The position numbers were made by a program, and so were the translations under genes. Source: an uncultured Eubacteriales bacterium (GTDB lineage: Bacteria > Bacillota > Clostridia > Christensenellales > CAG-138). Taken from it: a stretch of 16,705 nucleotides of DNA. The stretch lies in NCBI GenBank assembly GCA_900543475.1, contig UQRU01000042.1, forward strand, positions 1 to 16,705. Direction: 5' to 3'. Position 1 is the stretch's first letter, and every line of letters starts with the position of its first letter. The notes under the pieces were generated by a model. It searched no databases. It was given only the letters and a program-made list of their open reading frames with translations, and was not told where the DNA came from. Below are positions 1-7,557 of the stretch, in pieces.

Positions 1-44
1 GTTTACTACGATTAATCAACCCTTTTCCGGCCCCTAGGGGGGCG

Positions 45-79
45 CCGGCCGGCCGCGCTGCGGCCGGCCGGTTTTTTTT
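45..79 (+). terminator. Strong intrinsic terminator of an upstream + strand gene
   Basis: Positions 45-56 and 60-71 are perfect reverse complements, giving a 12-bp all-GC stem with a 3-nt loop. Eight T residues follow at 72-79. This is a textbook Rho-independent terminator and must end a + strand transcript whose gene lies left of the window. Confidence 0.93.
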
Positions 80-374
80 ATTTCAGAAAACCAGCCGGTA
101 AGGCCGCGGCAACAGGAGCGAAAGGCTGGAAAATCCCAATATGGAAAACGGGAAAAGCCACCGCCGGGATTATTACATATTTGGAGGATATAAAAGAGCT
201 AAGGCAGGAAGAACGGGAAAAGACGCCGGGGAAGCAGACTTGTACAGAAACCCCAACATGCCCCCTGTAAGGCGAAATGTTCCTATGCCGGCGCCCTGGA
301 AGGCAGGATATTTATGGGGATGAAGAACCACCTGCGGCATATGCTATAAGGAGAAACTCGCATAGGAGGCAAAC
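80..374. other. Gene-free stretch upstream of tspO
   Basis: No convincing gene lies here. A 60-codon frame at 141-323 starts with ATG but has no Shine-Dalgarno sequence. Its translation is basic, low in hydrophobic residues and resembles nothing I recognise. The stretch probably holds the tspO promoter and leader. TATAAG at about 346-351 is a possible -10 element, but no good -35 sits 16-18 nt before it, so I do not call a promoter. Confidence 0.5.
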
Positions 375-845
375 ATGAAACCCATCCGTTGGAAACAACT
401 GCTTTTATGCCTGCTCATCCCCGAGGCGGTGGGGGGACTGGCGGGCTGGCTCACCAGCGACGCCGCCGCCCTGTTTGAGACCCTGCATAAGCCGCCCCTT
501 GCGCCGCCGGCCTGGGCGTTCCCCATTGCCTGGGCCATCCTGTATGCCCTGATGGGGATCTCCTCTTATCTGATTTTGCAAGGCGAAGGGCCAAAGGTAA
601 AACCCGCCTTGGCCGTCTATGGGGCCCAGCTGGCTGTGAATTTCCTTTGGCCCCTGGTATTCTTCCTGGGCCAGGCGTATTTGCTAGCGTTTTTTATTTT
701 GGTGCTGCTGTATGGCTTGGTGCTTTGGATGATCCGGGCGTTTCGGCCCATCCGGCCCGCTGCCGCCAATTTGCAGCTCCCCTATGTGCTATGGCTCACC
801 TATGCCGCTTATTTAAATCTGGGGGTGTATCTATTAAACCCGTAA
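375..845 (+). CDS. tspO: TspO/MBR family protein (tryptophan-rich sensory protein)
   Basis: The 156-residue product is a five-helix integral membrane protein of the TspO/MBR family, close to the usual 150-165 residues. Family hallmarks are KPPLAPPAWAFPIAW at about residues 38-52, the Ala-Val-Asn-Phe-Leu-Trp-Pro block near residues 87-93, and the C-terminal LPYVLWLTYAAYLN block around 135-148. Family members bind porphyrins and other tetrapyrroles and affect stress responses in bacteria; the role here is not readable from sequence. AGGAGG at 364-369 lies just upstream of the ATG and fixes the start. The gene stands alone, convergent with the ABC exporter operon, and shares a two-way terminator with it. 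Confidence 0.93.
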   Translation: MKPIRWKQLLLCLLIPEAVGGLAGWLTSDAAALFETLHKPPLAPPAWAFPIAWAILYALMGISSYLILQGEGPKVKPALAVYGAQLAVNFLWPLVFFLGQAYLLAFFILVLLYGLVLWMIRAFRPIRPAAANLQLPYVLWLTYAAYLNLGVYLLNP

Positions 846-860
846 GCCGGCATAAAAAGT

Positions 861-898
861 GGCCTGCCCCTTTGCTTCTAGCGGCAAAGGAACAGGCC
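861..898. terminator. Bidirectional terminator between tspO and the exporter operon
   Basis: An imperfect hairpin pairs GGCCTG..CCTTTGC (861-875) with GCAAAGG..CAGGCC (884-898), with a two-base internal mismatch. On the minus strand it is followed by ACTTTTTATG, giving a T5 run for the exporter operon that stops at 941. On the plus strand the downstream sequence is only moderately U-rich. Placement midway between two convergent stop codons supports a shared terminator. Confidence 0.72.
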
Positions 899-940
899 GG
901 ATCTATTTAAAATAGAGGCGGACCACGTTTTGTCCGTTCC

Positions 941-2299
941 CTATTCGCTCTTGATGGCCTCTAGGGCGGGGATGCGCACCGCCTTATTGGCAGGGTAGTA
1001 GCCGGAGCCCAGGCCGATGAGAATGGAAAACAGGATGGCAAAGGCCAGCAACCAGGCCGGCACCACGGACAAACGGCTGCCTGGCGTGGTTAGGATGGTA
1101 TAAACATCCGTCAGGGAGGAAATGGAGGAGCCTTGGGATACCAGGTTCATGATCCAGGAAGCCAGTAGGCTGATCACGCAGCCCACTACCCCGCCGATCA
1201 GGCCGATGGCGCCGGCTTCCAAAAGGAAGAGGCGGCGAATGTCCCGTACGTAGCAGCCCAGGGATTTCATGATGCCGATCTCCCGGGTCCGCTCGGATAT
1301 GGACATGATCATGGTATTGGTGATGCCCAGGGCCGCCACAAACAAGGAAATAGCCCCTAGGCCGCCCAACATCAGCTGCTTTTGCCGGGCTTCCTTTTCC
1401 ATGGGCTGGCGGATGCTTTCCATGGAGCTGGTTTGATAGCCCATCTGTTTGATGTTCTTTTCCACCTCCGCCACCCGGTCGATGCCGGTGACCTTTACCA
1501 GCACCGTTTCATAGCCCTTGGGAGGGCCGGATACCACGCCGGCCGCCTGCTTGGCTTGGTCCATCATGGCTTGCAGACCCTTAATGTCCAGGATAAGGCC
1601 CTGAGAGGTCTCATAGCCTTTGGAATAATCCTCTTTGACCCTGCCGGTAATGGTGATGGGCTTGGTAACAGGGGCCGCGTCCCCATAACGGACTTCCAAC
1701 ATAAGCGGGCTTTCCATGGCGTTAAAGTAGGCAGGGGGCGGCTCCCCCACGGTGCCGTCGTCCTGGTACATGCTGTATAGGTCCACCGTATTATATCCTT
1801 CCGGCCGCATGGTGTCCTGAAAGGCATATTCCATATATTGGCCAGCCAGGGCTTCCCCCTCCGCAAGAGGCTGGGGGTAGCGGCCCGAAAGCAGGTTATA
1901 TCCTAAGCCTTCCACCGCCTTGATATCCAGACCCGCAGCGCTGGCATAGTCCGCCATAAACCGCCGCCCCTCCCCGGCATAGAGCCGTACGGTAAAGTCA
2001 TCCGGGCTCAGTTTTGGGGTGGCCGCTTCCACGTGCTCTAAGGTGGTAAAGGAACGTACCGCGCCATCGTCCAGCTTTTTCCCTTGCTTGCCGCGGCTTT
2101 GGGGGTATACGGTGATGATGGTCAGATCTCCCATTTCGGAAAGGAGCTTGTCCTGGGATTCTTTCATACCGATTCCGATGGATACCATGATCACAATGGC
2201 GCAGCATCCGATCAGCACCCCCAATACTGTAAGCAGAGTACGGGATTTTCGGCGCAGCAGGTTCTGGATACACATACGGATCAGATCCTGCCGGCCCAT
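941..2299 (-). CDS. MacB/FtsX-type ABC transporter permease
   Basis: The 452-residue product has the MacB-family layout. A cytoplasmic N-terminus (NLLRRKSRT, residues 13-21) leads into one helix at about 21-44. A large extracytoplasmic MacB-PCD-like domain follows (about 45-305), then three C-terminal helices (about 309-331, 359-385, 413-435) forming the FtsX domain. The typical ISERTREIGIMKSLG coupling segment (about 335-349) follows the second helix, and the protein ends with the family's GYYPANKAVRIPALEAIKSE tail. Such permeases are mechanotransmission ABC proteins that move peptides, lipoproteins or drugs out of the membrane. The ATG follows GGAGG by 8 nt and lies 3 nt after the stop of the CARDB-like gene, so the two are co-transcribed, and probably coupled in translation, behind the ATPase gene. 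Confidence 0.92.
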   Translation of the reverse strand: MGRQDLIRMCIQNLLRRKSRTLLTVLGVLIGCCAIVIMVSIGIGMKESQDKLLSEMGDLTIITVYPQSRGKQGKKLDDGAVRSFTTLEHVEAATPKLSPDDFTVRLYAGEGRRFMADYASAAGLDIKAVEGLGYNLLSGRYPQPLAEGEALAGQYMEYAFQDTMRPEGYNTVDLYSMYQDDGTVGEPPPAYFNAMESPLMLEVRYGDAAPVTKPITITGRVKEDYSKGYETSQGLILDIKGLQAMMDQAKQAAGVVSGPPKGYETVLVKVTGIDRVAEVEKNIKQMGYQTSSMESIRQPMEKEARQKQLMLGGLGAISLFVAALGITNTMIMSISERTREIGIMKSLGCYVRDIRRLFLLEAGAIGLIGGVVGCVISLLASWIMNLVSQGSSISSLTDVYTILTTPGSRLSVVPAWLLAFAILFSILIGLGSGYYPANKAVRIPALEAIKSE

Positions 2300-2302
2300 G
2301 GG

Positions 2303-4168
2303 TTACGCCTCCTCTTCTTTCCATTCATAGCTGTTTTGTCCTCCTTGCTTGGCGCCCCGCTTCTTCAGGTAGAACAGCACGCCCCCGCCAATAACGGCCA
2401 GCCCGCCGCAACCCATCAGGATATAGGGCAGGGGGCTTTTCTTTTCTCCATCGTCCACGTCCATGCCCAATTCATCCGAATCCATTGGGTCAAAGTACGT
2501 CTCTTCCACGTTAAAGGATACGGGTACTTCCTTTTCCTGCACCTGGCCGCTGGCATCCTCATAGCTGACCTTCACGCTGAAGCTCAGGGCGCCGGCTTCG
2601 TCCGGGGTGAGGACAAAGTTGATGGTGCCGCTTTTGCCTGGCTCTAAATTCCCCAGATTTTGCACCGTATTCAGAGCGGGTATGGAACTGGGAAGCTGGG
2701 CCTGCACATTGGATACGTCGCTACGGCCCTTGTTGTAATATTGTAGGGTTAGGGTGGTCTCCTGTCCCACGGTGGCGTCCTGGGGAGGATTGGCCATGGT
2801 CACCTCAAACCGGTCCGGCTGATACAGGGGGATGGAGAGCTTTTGGGGCAGGGTCACCTGGTTACGCTTATGGTTATCCACGTATTCATATTTGAAGGTG
2901 ACGGTCACTTCTGCAGAGCCGGGCTTTGCGCTGGGAAGGGCTACCAGCCGTACGGTCTCGGTTTTGGATTCCTGCTTACCTAAACTGGCGTAGTAAAAGG
3001 TATTGGAGGAATCGCACAGGCTCAGGCCTTCTCCGGGCTCCAAGGTCATGACCACGTTCTCCAGCTTTTTCTTTTCGCTGGTGTTGAGGAAATCCAATTG
3101 CAGGGAAAATTCCGAGCCCGCCGCTACCTGCTGGCCGCTTTCCCCGTAGGTGTACCGTTGCAGGATCACATTGGGGACCGGGCCGTCCATTTGGGCGGCG
3201 TTGGGGTCTGTGGCCCGGGACAAAAGGTTTACCCGGTCGGAGGCAGCGCCCTGGGTCGGGGCTTCCCCATTGAAGTAGGTATATTTTACCTCTGCGGTAA
3301 TGGTCTGCTGTTCCGCAGAAACGGTTTTCGCTGCCTTGAACTGTAGGGTCAAGGCGGCAGTCTGGCCGCTGGGAATGTTCCCCAGGGGGAAGGAGGCTGC
3401 GTTTTCCGTCAAAATAAGGGAGTCCGAGGTGGTGATGGTGACCAGGGCATTGTCCATGCCTACCCGGCCCATATTGGTGAAAAACAAGGTGATCGTCGCC
3501 GTATCCCCAGCCTTGAGCAGGGGCACGTCGCTCCTGGAGAGCCGCAGGGCAGGGGCGGGGACAGCCACTGGAGCTGGCGGCTGGGTGGGTTCAGGGGCGG
3601 TGTATTCCACACATTCCCCCAGGCTGATCTCCGCCTGGTCATAGGGGAGGGACAAGGCCCGGTATCCCACCATGCACCGGAAGGAACGGCCTTGGCCATT
3701 GTAGGTGCAATCCGGGAACTGAATGGTGCATTGCAAGGGATCCTTGAGGCTGGAGAGGATCTGCACCTGGGGGGCGCCGCCGGTGGAAAAACTATCCACC
3801 AGCCGGCTCACGTCCAGCTGGGAAACATCCCCTGCCTGTTGGGTGGTGATGCCGGTGTTCATCAGGGAGACCACGAGCGTCACCTTGTCCCCCTTGCGAA
3901 TGCTGCTGGCAGGCCTGCCGCCGGATAGGACCTGATAGCCGGTGACCACCAGGCTGCTGGAAAGGGGAGCGGGCTGGGTGGTGGAAGCAGCCGTCGTATC
4001 GGTAGGCAGGCCGCTGGCGGGGGCCGTGCTGGCAGGCAGGCTGCCTGCCGCCGCTTCAACCGCCCCGGAAACGGAAGGGGCTGGCTCCTCCGCCAGGGCC
4101 AAGGCGGGCAGGCAAAGGGAGATCAGGGCTAAGATGAAAGCGCATGTGCGTTTGGTCCATCCTTTCAT
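2303..4168 (-). CDS. Secreted, membrane-anchored CARDB/COG1361-like protein of the exporter operon
   Basis: The 621-residue product has a Sec signal peptide (basic MKGWTKR, hydrophobic core, Ala-Leu-Ala end near residue 26). A low-complexity Ala/Ser/Thr/Pro linker spans about 27-70. Several Ig-like repeats follow at about 75-190, 205-320, 335-450 and 455-555, with recurring features such as FFTNMG, DFLNTSE and QYYNKG and beta-sandwich spacing. It ends with one helix (about 580-601) and a short charged cytosolic tail. This matches CARDB or COG1361 S-layer-like proteins often found between a LolD-type ATPase and a MacB-type permease in Firmicutes and archaea. The ATG overlaps the ATPase stop as ATGA and is preceded by GGAGG. 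It may act outside the membrane as the permease's partner, where Gram-negative systems use a fusion protein; that role is inference. Confidence 0.82.
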   Translation of the reverse strand: MKGWTKRTCAFILALISLCLPALALAEEPAPSVSGAVEAAAGSLPASTAPASGLPTDTTAASTTQPAPLSSSLVVTGYQVLSGGRPASSIRKGDKVTLVVSLMNTGITTQQAGDVSQLDVSRLVDSFSTGGAPQVQILSSLKDPLQCTIQFPDCTYNGQGRSFRCMVGYRALSLPYDQAEISLGECVEYTAPEPTQPPAPVAVPAPALRLSRSDVPLLKAGDTATITLFFTNMGRVGMDNALVTITTSDSLILTENAASFPLGNIPSGQTAALTLQFKAAKTVSAEQQTITAEVKYTYFNGEAPTQGAASDRVNLLSRATDPNAAQMDGPVPNVILQRYTYGESGQQVAAGSEFSLQLDFLNTSEKKKLENVVMTLEPGEGLSLCDSSNTFYYASLGKQESKTETVRLVALPSAKPGSAEVTVTFKYEYVDNHKRNQVTLPQKLSIPLYQPDRFEVTMANPPQDATVGQETTLTLQYYNKGRSDVSNVQAQLPSSIPALNTVQNLGNLEPGKSGTINFVLTPDEAGALSFSVKVSYEDASGQVQEKEVPVSFNVEETYFDPMDSDELGMDVDDGEKKSPLPYILMGCGGLAVIGGGVLFYLKKRGAKQGGQNSYEWKEEEA

Positions 4169-4893
4169 GTGGTAGGTTCCTCCTGCAAGTGATGATTTTG
4201 CTGAATCTTGACGATCTCCCCATCGATCAGGGTGACGATGCGGTCAGCATAGTCGGCCATTTCCGGGTCGTGGGAGACCAATACAATGGTTTGGCGGTTT
4301 TCCCGGGCAAAGCCTCGGATCATTTCCATGACTTCTATGGTGGTCTTAGAATCCAGGTTGCCGGTAGGCTCGTCGGCGAATACTACGTCCGGCTTGGCGA
4401 TAAAGGCCCGGGCGATGCCCACCCGTTGCTGCTGGCCGCCGGACATCTGGCCTGGATAGTGATGCAAACGGTGGGACAGGCCCACCTGGCGAAGCATTTG
4501 TGCGGCGGCCCGCTCCCGCTGGGCCCGGGGCACGCCCCGGAACATAAGGGGCAGGGCCACATTTTCCACGGCGGTCAGGGCGGGAAGCAGGTTGTAGGAT
4601 TGAAAAACGAACCCAAGATGCTCTTGCCTGAATCGTGCCAAGGCTTCTTCAGAAAGCTGGCCAATGGGCACGCCGCCGATGGATACCTGGCCCCGGGTGG
4701 GCTTTTCCATGCCGGCTAGTTGGTTGAGTAGGGTGCTCTTGCCAGATCCCGAGGTGCCGAAGATGCAGCAGATCTCTCCCCGGGGAATGGCCAGGTCGAT
4801 GGATTTAAGGGCCACCACCACCTCCTCTCCCACAGGGTATTCCTTGCGCAGAGCAGTGACCTGGATGATAGGTCCCTTGCAGGCAGTTTCCAT
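4165..4893 (-). CDS. LolD/MacB-type ABC transporter ATPase
   Basis: The 242-residue product is a complete ABC ATPase: Walker A GTSGSGKST (46-54), Q-loop Q98, signature MSGGQQQR (150-157), Walker B VVFADEP (170-176), D-loop NLDSKT (179-184) and switch histidine H208. The sequence belongs to the LolD/MacB/FtsE group, which pairs with FtsX-like permeases. I chose the ATG at 4893 because a perfect AAGGAGG lies 7 nt upstream; a longer frame back to 4959 has no ribosome site. The last four bases overlap the next gene (ATGA), making this the first gene of a three-gene operon with its own promoter. It supplies the ATP-driven force for the permease ending at 941. Confidence 0.95.
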   Translation of the reverse strand: METACKGPIIQVTALRKEYPVGEEVVVALKSIDLAIPRGEICCIFGTSGSGKSTLLNQLAGMEKPTRGQVSIGGVPIGQLSEEALARFRQEHLGFVFQSYNLLPALTAVENVALPLMFRGVPRAQRERAAAQMLRQVGLSHRLHHYPGQMSGGQQQRVGIARAFIAKPDVVFADEPTGNLDSKTTIEVMEMIRGFARENRQTIVLVSHDPEMADYADRIVTLIDGEIVKIQQNHHLQEEPTT

Positions 4894-4969
4894 AAAGTAC
4901 CTCCTTTCGCCGCAATGGTTTAGAGGATATCCCACAAAGCTGAAGAAACCAGCCAGCAAAAAATGAAGG

Positions 4970-5000
4970 ATTATAAAGAAAAACCAAAGAGATATGCCAA
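4970..5000 (-). promoter_or_regulatory. Likely promoter of the ABC exporter operon
   Basis: Reading the minus strand, TTGGCA (5000-4995) and a consensus TATAAT (4975-4970) are separated by 19 nt, about 75 nt upstream of the ATPase start and downstream of the kinase terminator. The -10 is perfect, but the spacer is longer than the ideal 17, as is common for promoters that need an activator. The neighbouring response regulator is the obvious candidate activator, but I did not find its putative TCTTWAG repeat here. Confidence 0.5.
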
Positions 5001-5055
5001 GGAAGAAAGGCGAGACAGCACAAGGGACCCGGCGATCAGGGGGGGAACGCCCACC

Positions 5056-5083
5056 AAATAAAAAAGGAGCCGGAACCGGCTCC
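5056..5083 (-). terminator. Intrinsic terminator of the two-component operon
   Basis: GGAGCCGG (5066-5073) and CCGGCTCC (5076-5083) form a perfect 8-bp stem with a 2-base loop. On the minus strand it is followed by a T6 run (5065-5060) and more T after one A. It lies 60 nt past the kinase stop codon and separates that operon from the exporter promoter. Confidence 0.88.
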
Positions 5084-5142
5084 CAATGGAGATAAGTAAT
5101 AATAAGGAAAGGGCAGCCTACCGGCTACCCATACAAGGAGGC

Positions 5143-6432
5143 TCAATCCCCTTGGAGCAGGGGAAGAACAAGGCGGGCTTGGAACCGGCTCCCATCCATG
5201 CTGGTTTGGAACCCGCCGCCGTGCTGTTGCAGGATGGATTGACAGGTTTTCAAGCCGATGCGGGTGCTTTCCACGGCGGCATAATGCCGGGTTTGATTGG
5301 CCACGACCATTTCCACCTGATCCCGCTGTACGGACAGGCTGACCTGGATGGGATAGGCGGGGTCCGCATATTTTTTCAAATTGGAGGTCAGGTTGTCGAA
5401 CACCCGGGATAAGCGGCTGGGGTCTGCCAGCACCTGGGCCTGAAAGGGCGGGATGGCGCGCTCCAGCTGAAAGCCTGCGCCTTCCAGTTCAAAGCCGTAT
5501 TCCTCCACAAACTGGCTGAGCAACTCATACGCGTCCATGGCCTCCAATTGGGCGGGGGCGACATCGCCGGAACACAAGGCGTATTCAAATAGGGCGTCGG
5601 TCATTTCCTTGATGCGGAATACCTTGTCCCGGCTGGCCTGGATGAAATATTGCCGCTGCTCTTCCGTGGCATATTGCTGGTTTTGCAGCAGCTCAATATA
5701 GCCGGTCAGGGAGGTGAGGGGGGTACGCAGGTCATGGGACATGGCGGTGATCAGGGCATGATTGGCCCGGATGGCCTCCGCCTCCCCCTGCTGGCGCTCG
5801 ATGAAGGAACGGCGCATATCGTCGATGCCTTGGGCCAGGCAGGTAAGCTCATCGTTGCCCTGGATGGTGATGGGGTATTGCAGGTTCCCGCCCTCTAGGA
5901 TGGCCAGCTCGTTTTCCAGCCGTAGGATATAGTTCAGCTTCTTGTGGATCAGAAAGACGAACAGGATCACAAAGGAGAAAAAGGCAAACAGGGCGCTGAT
6001 CATATCAAACACCCGGAAATAGACCGTATAAAACCCATAGTCCCAAATGTACACCCAGGCTTCCCCGTCCTCTAAGGAAAGGGGATATACTGCGCTTGGC
6101 AAGGGATCTACCATTGCGTCCGCGCCTAGGGAATCGTAAAGCAACACATCGTCCTGGTATACGGAGATCAAAATATCCCCCTGCATATTGTCCAGGGCAT
6201 CCAGGTTGGAAAGGGAAATGTGGTTTTCCGTGACATACTGCTGGACACGATTGGCAAACCGGCGGCTCATGGCCTGGTAAAAGTCCGAATCCGATACCCA
6301 ATTGGTCAAAGCAAAGCTAGCTGCGCTCTGCATCAGATAGAAAACGCAAAGGGCGACGACCATGCATAGCAAGGCGCTGATGGTGAGCTGCGTCCCCAGC
6401 TTATTGATCCGAAGCCGGCGTTCTTTAGCCAA
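5143..6432 (-). CDS. Membrane sensor histidine kinase
   Basis: The 429-residue kinase has helix 1 at about 16-40, an extracellular sensor region at about 41-143, helix 2 at about 144-163, a HAMP-like linker (about 164-215), and the phosphoacceptor H-box ITAMSHDLRTPLTSL with His233. The N-box is VFDNLTSNLKKYA with Asn347 and Asn351. The ATP lid is short and unusual: the G1 DxG motif is replaced by VVANQTR, and G2 reads STRIGLKTC. A similar short-lid arrangement occurs in a Clostridial kinase subgroup, so it need not be inactive. The TTG start at 6432 overlaps the regulator's stop by 8 nt and follows AGGGGG by 8 nt. With the upstream regulator it forms a two-component system, presumably sensing an envelope signal and controlling the adjacent exporter. 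Confidence 0.9.
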   Translation of the reverse strand: MAKERRLRINKLGTQLTISALLCMVVALCVFYLMQSAASFALTNWVSDSDFYQAMSRRFANRVQQYVTENHISLSNLDALDNMQGDILISVYQDDVLLYDSLGADAMVDPLPSAVYPLSLEDGEAWVYIWDYGFYTVYFRVFDMISALFAFFSFVILFVFLIHKKLNYILRLENELAILEGGNLQYPITIQGNDELTCLAQGIDDMRRSFIERQQGEAEAIRANHALITAMSHDLRTPLTSLTGYIELLQNQQYATEEQRQYFIQASRDKVFRIKEMTDALFEYALCSGDVAPAQLEAMDAYELLSQFVEEYGFELEGAGFQLERAIPPFQAQVLADPSRLSRVFDNLTSNLKKYADPAYPIQVSLSVQRDQVEMVVANQTRHYAAVESTRIGLKTCQSILQQHGGGFQTSMDGSRFQARLVLPLLQGD

Positions 6433-7123
6433 TGTGATACCCCCTGCCCCATACGGTCTTGATCAGGTCCGGATACGCGCCGTCCTGGCTCAGCTTGCGG
6501 CGCAGGTTCCGCATGTGTACCATGACCGTGTTGTTGGAGGCATAGAAATAAGGCTCGCCCCAAACGCTTTCATAGATGTTTTGGGCGGAAAAGATCTTTT
6601 TGGGATTGGAGGCCAATAGCAGTAGGATCCGATATTCAATATCCGTCAGGGCCAGGCTTTCGTCGCATAGGCGCACCTCCCCGGTCTCCGGCAGAATGCA
6701 TACCTGGCCAAACTCCAACCGCTGGGGTGCGGGCGCAGCCGCTTCCGCCGCCCCATACTCCCGGTACCGGCGCACCATCGCCCGCACCCGAGCCGTAAGC
6801 TCGCTATAGGAAAAGGGCTTCACCAGATAATCGTCCCCCCCTGCCGAAAACCCCAAAACTTTATCCGCATCTTGGGATTTGGCGGTGAGAAACAGGATGG
6901 GGGTCATGGTCTTTTTTCGGATCTGCTGGCAGGCGGATATACCCGAACATCCCGGCATCATCACATCCAATATAATTAGGTCAAAGGCGCCGGAAGCTGC
7001 CTCCACCGCACTGGGGCCATCTGCCGCTTCGGCAACATCATAGCCGGCCCCTTCCAGCAGAAGGCGCACCACCTCCCGGATCGCCGGATCGTCATCCGCT
7101 ATGAGGATTCTCTGTTTTGCCAT
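6425..7123 (-). CDS. OmpR/PhoB-family response regulator
   Basis: The 232-residue product has a receiver domain (about 4-117) with acidic pocket D10-D12, phosphoacceptor D53 in LIILDVMMPG, conserved T80 in ILFLTAK, and K102 in YLVKPFSY. A winged-helix DNA-binding domain follows (about 135-230), ending in the usual LRRKL...IKTVWGRGYHI. The reading frame opens at a GTG at 7132, but AAGGAG at 7138-7133 is correctly spaced only for the ATG at 7123, so I start there. It is translationally coupled to the kinase downstream. A promoter with helically phased direct repeats lies upstream, suggesting autoregulation. Confidence 0.95.
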   Translation of the reverse strand: MAKQRILIADDDPAIREVVRLLLEGAGYDVAEAADGPSAVEAASGAFDLIILDVMMPGCSGISACQQIRKKTMTPILFLTAKSQDADKVLGFSAGGDDYLVKPFSYSELTARVRAMVRRYREYGAAEAAAPAPQRLEFGQVCILPETGEVRLCDESLALTDIEYRILLLLASNPKKIFSAQNIYESVWGEPYFYASNNTVMVHMRNLRRKLSQDGAYPDLIKTVWGRGYHIG

Positions 7124-7158
7124 GGGCTCCACTCCTTGTGTATCATTGCTTTATCAAA

Positions 7159-7217
7159 ATTATACCTTAAGCCCCGGGGAAGTCCATTCTTTTGGGACGT
7201 TCTTTAGATTTCTTAAG
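7159..7217 (-). promoter_or_regulatory. Promoter and candidate response-regulator box upstream of the two-component operon
   Basis: On the minus strand, TATAAT lies at 7164-7159, with a weak -35 (TGGACT, 7186-7181) 16 nt away. Upstream of that -35, two direct repeats written on the + strand as TCTTTAG (7201-7207) and TCTTAAG (7211-7217) are exactly 10 bp apart, one helical turn. Tandem phased repeats upstream of a poor -35 are the usual form of OmpR-family activator sites. The -10 is clear; the operator assignment is inference. Confidence 0.5.
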
Positions 7218-7371
7218 GCGATTTACAGAAGAATATTTATAAAAAAACAATTTGGTTAATAAAGGGAAAGCTGGGGCTTGGTTGAAGAACTAAATACTCC
7301 GGCCTAGGGCCTGGCAATGCCGCCTACAAACCGCTATGGTCCCAAGATGGGACCTGGCAACGGGACATAAG

Positions 7372-7403
7372 AAAAAAGTCGCAAGCAACGGAAAGCTTGC
7401 GAC
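7372..7403 (-). terminator. Intrinsic terminator downstream of tRNA-Val
   Basis: GTCGCAAGC (7378-7386) and GCTTGCGAC (7395-7403) are perfect reverse complements, forming a 9-bp stem and 8-nt loop. On the minus strand it is followed by a T6 run (7377-7372). It lies 4 nt beyond the tRNA 3' end. Confidence 0.92.
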
Positions 7404-7406
7404 AGA

Positions 7407-7484
7407 TGGTGGGGATGGAGGGACTCGAACCCCCGACCTCTTCGATGTGAGCGAAGCGCTCTAACCGGCTGAGACTACATCCCC
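7407..7484 (-). tRNA. tRNA-Val (anticodon CAC)
   Basis: The minus strand folds as a tRNA. The acceptor stem is GGGGATG/CATCCCC (7484-7478 with 7417-7411). The anticodon stem CTTCG/CGAAG encloses the loop CTCACAT, so the anticodon is CAC, reading the valine codon GUG. The T-arm is GGGGG-TTCGAGT-CCCTC with one G-U pair. The discriminator is A, and CCA is encoded at 7409-7407. The D-arm reads GTCTC..GAGC, one base longer than the common GCTC..GAGC, so a T is either bulged or a D-stem pair is lost. Its own promoter and terminator support real expression. Confidence 0.88.
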
Positions 7485-7495
7485 GAACGCATATG

Positions 7496-7524
7496 ATTAT
7501 AAAGCATCGGGAGAGAATTTGCAA
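7496..7524 (-). promoter_or_regulatory. Promoter of tRNA-Val
   Basis: On the minus strand, TTGCAA (7524-7519), a 17-nt spacer and a consensus TATAAT (7501-7496) end 11 nt before the tRNA 5' end. Spacing and position are ideal for a stable-RNA promoter. Confidence 0.82.
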
Positions 7525-7557
7525 GAGGGGATTTTCTGAATTGCCAAGAAAAGGGCG

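Noticed and set aside
141..323. 60-codon open frame at the left end
   Set aside because: It has no ribosome site, no recognisable motif and a composition like non-coding GC-rich DNA; it is treated as intergenic.
2084..2647. 187-codon + strand frame across the permease and CARDB genes
   Set aside because: It is antisense to two well-supported genes, has no ribosome site and shows no domain; it is a by-product of GC-rich codon use.
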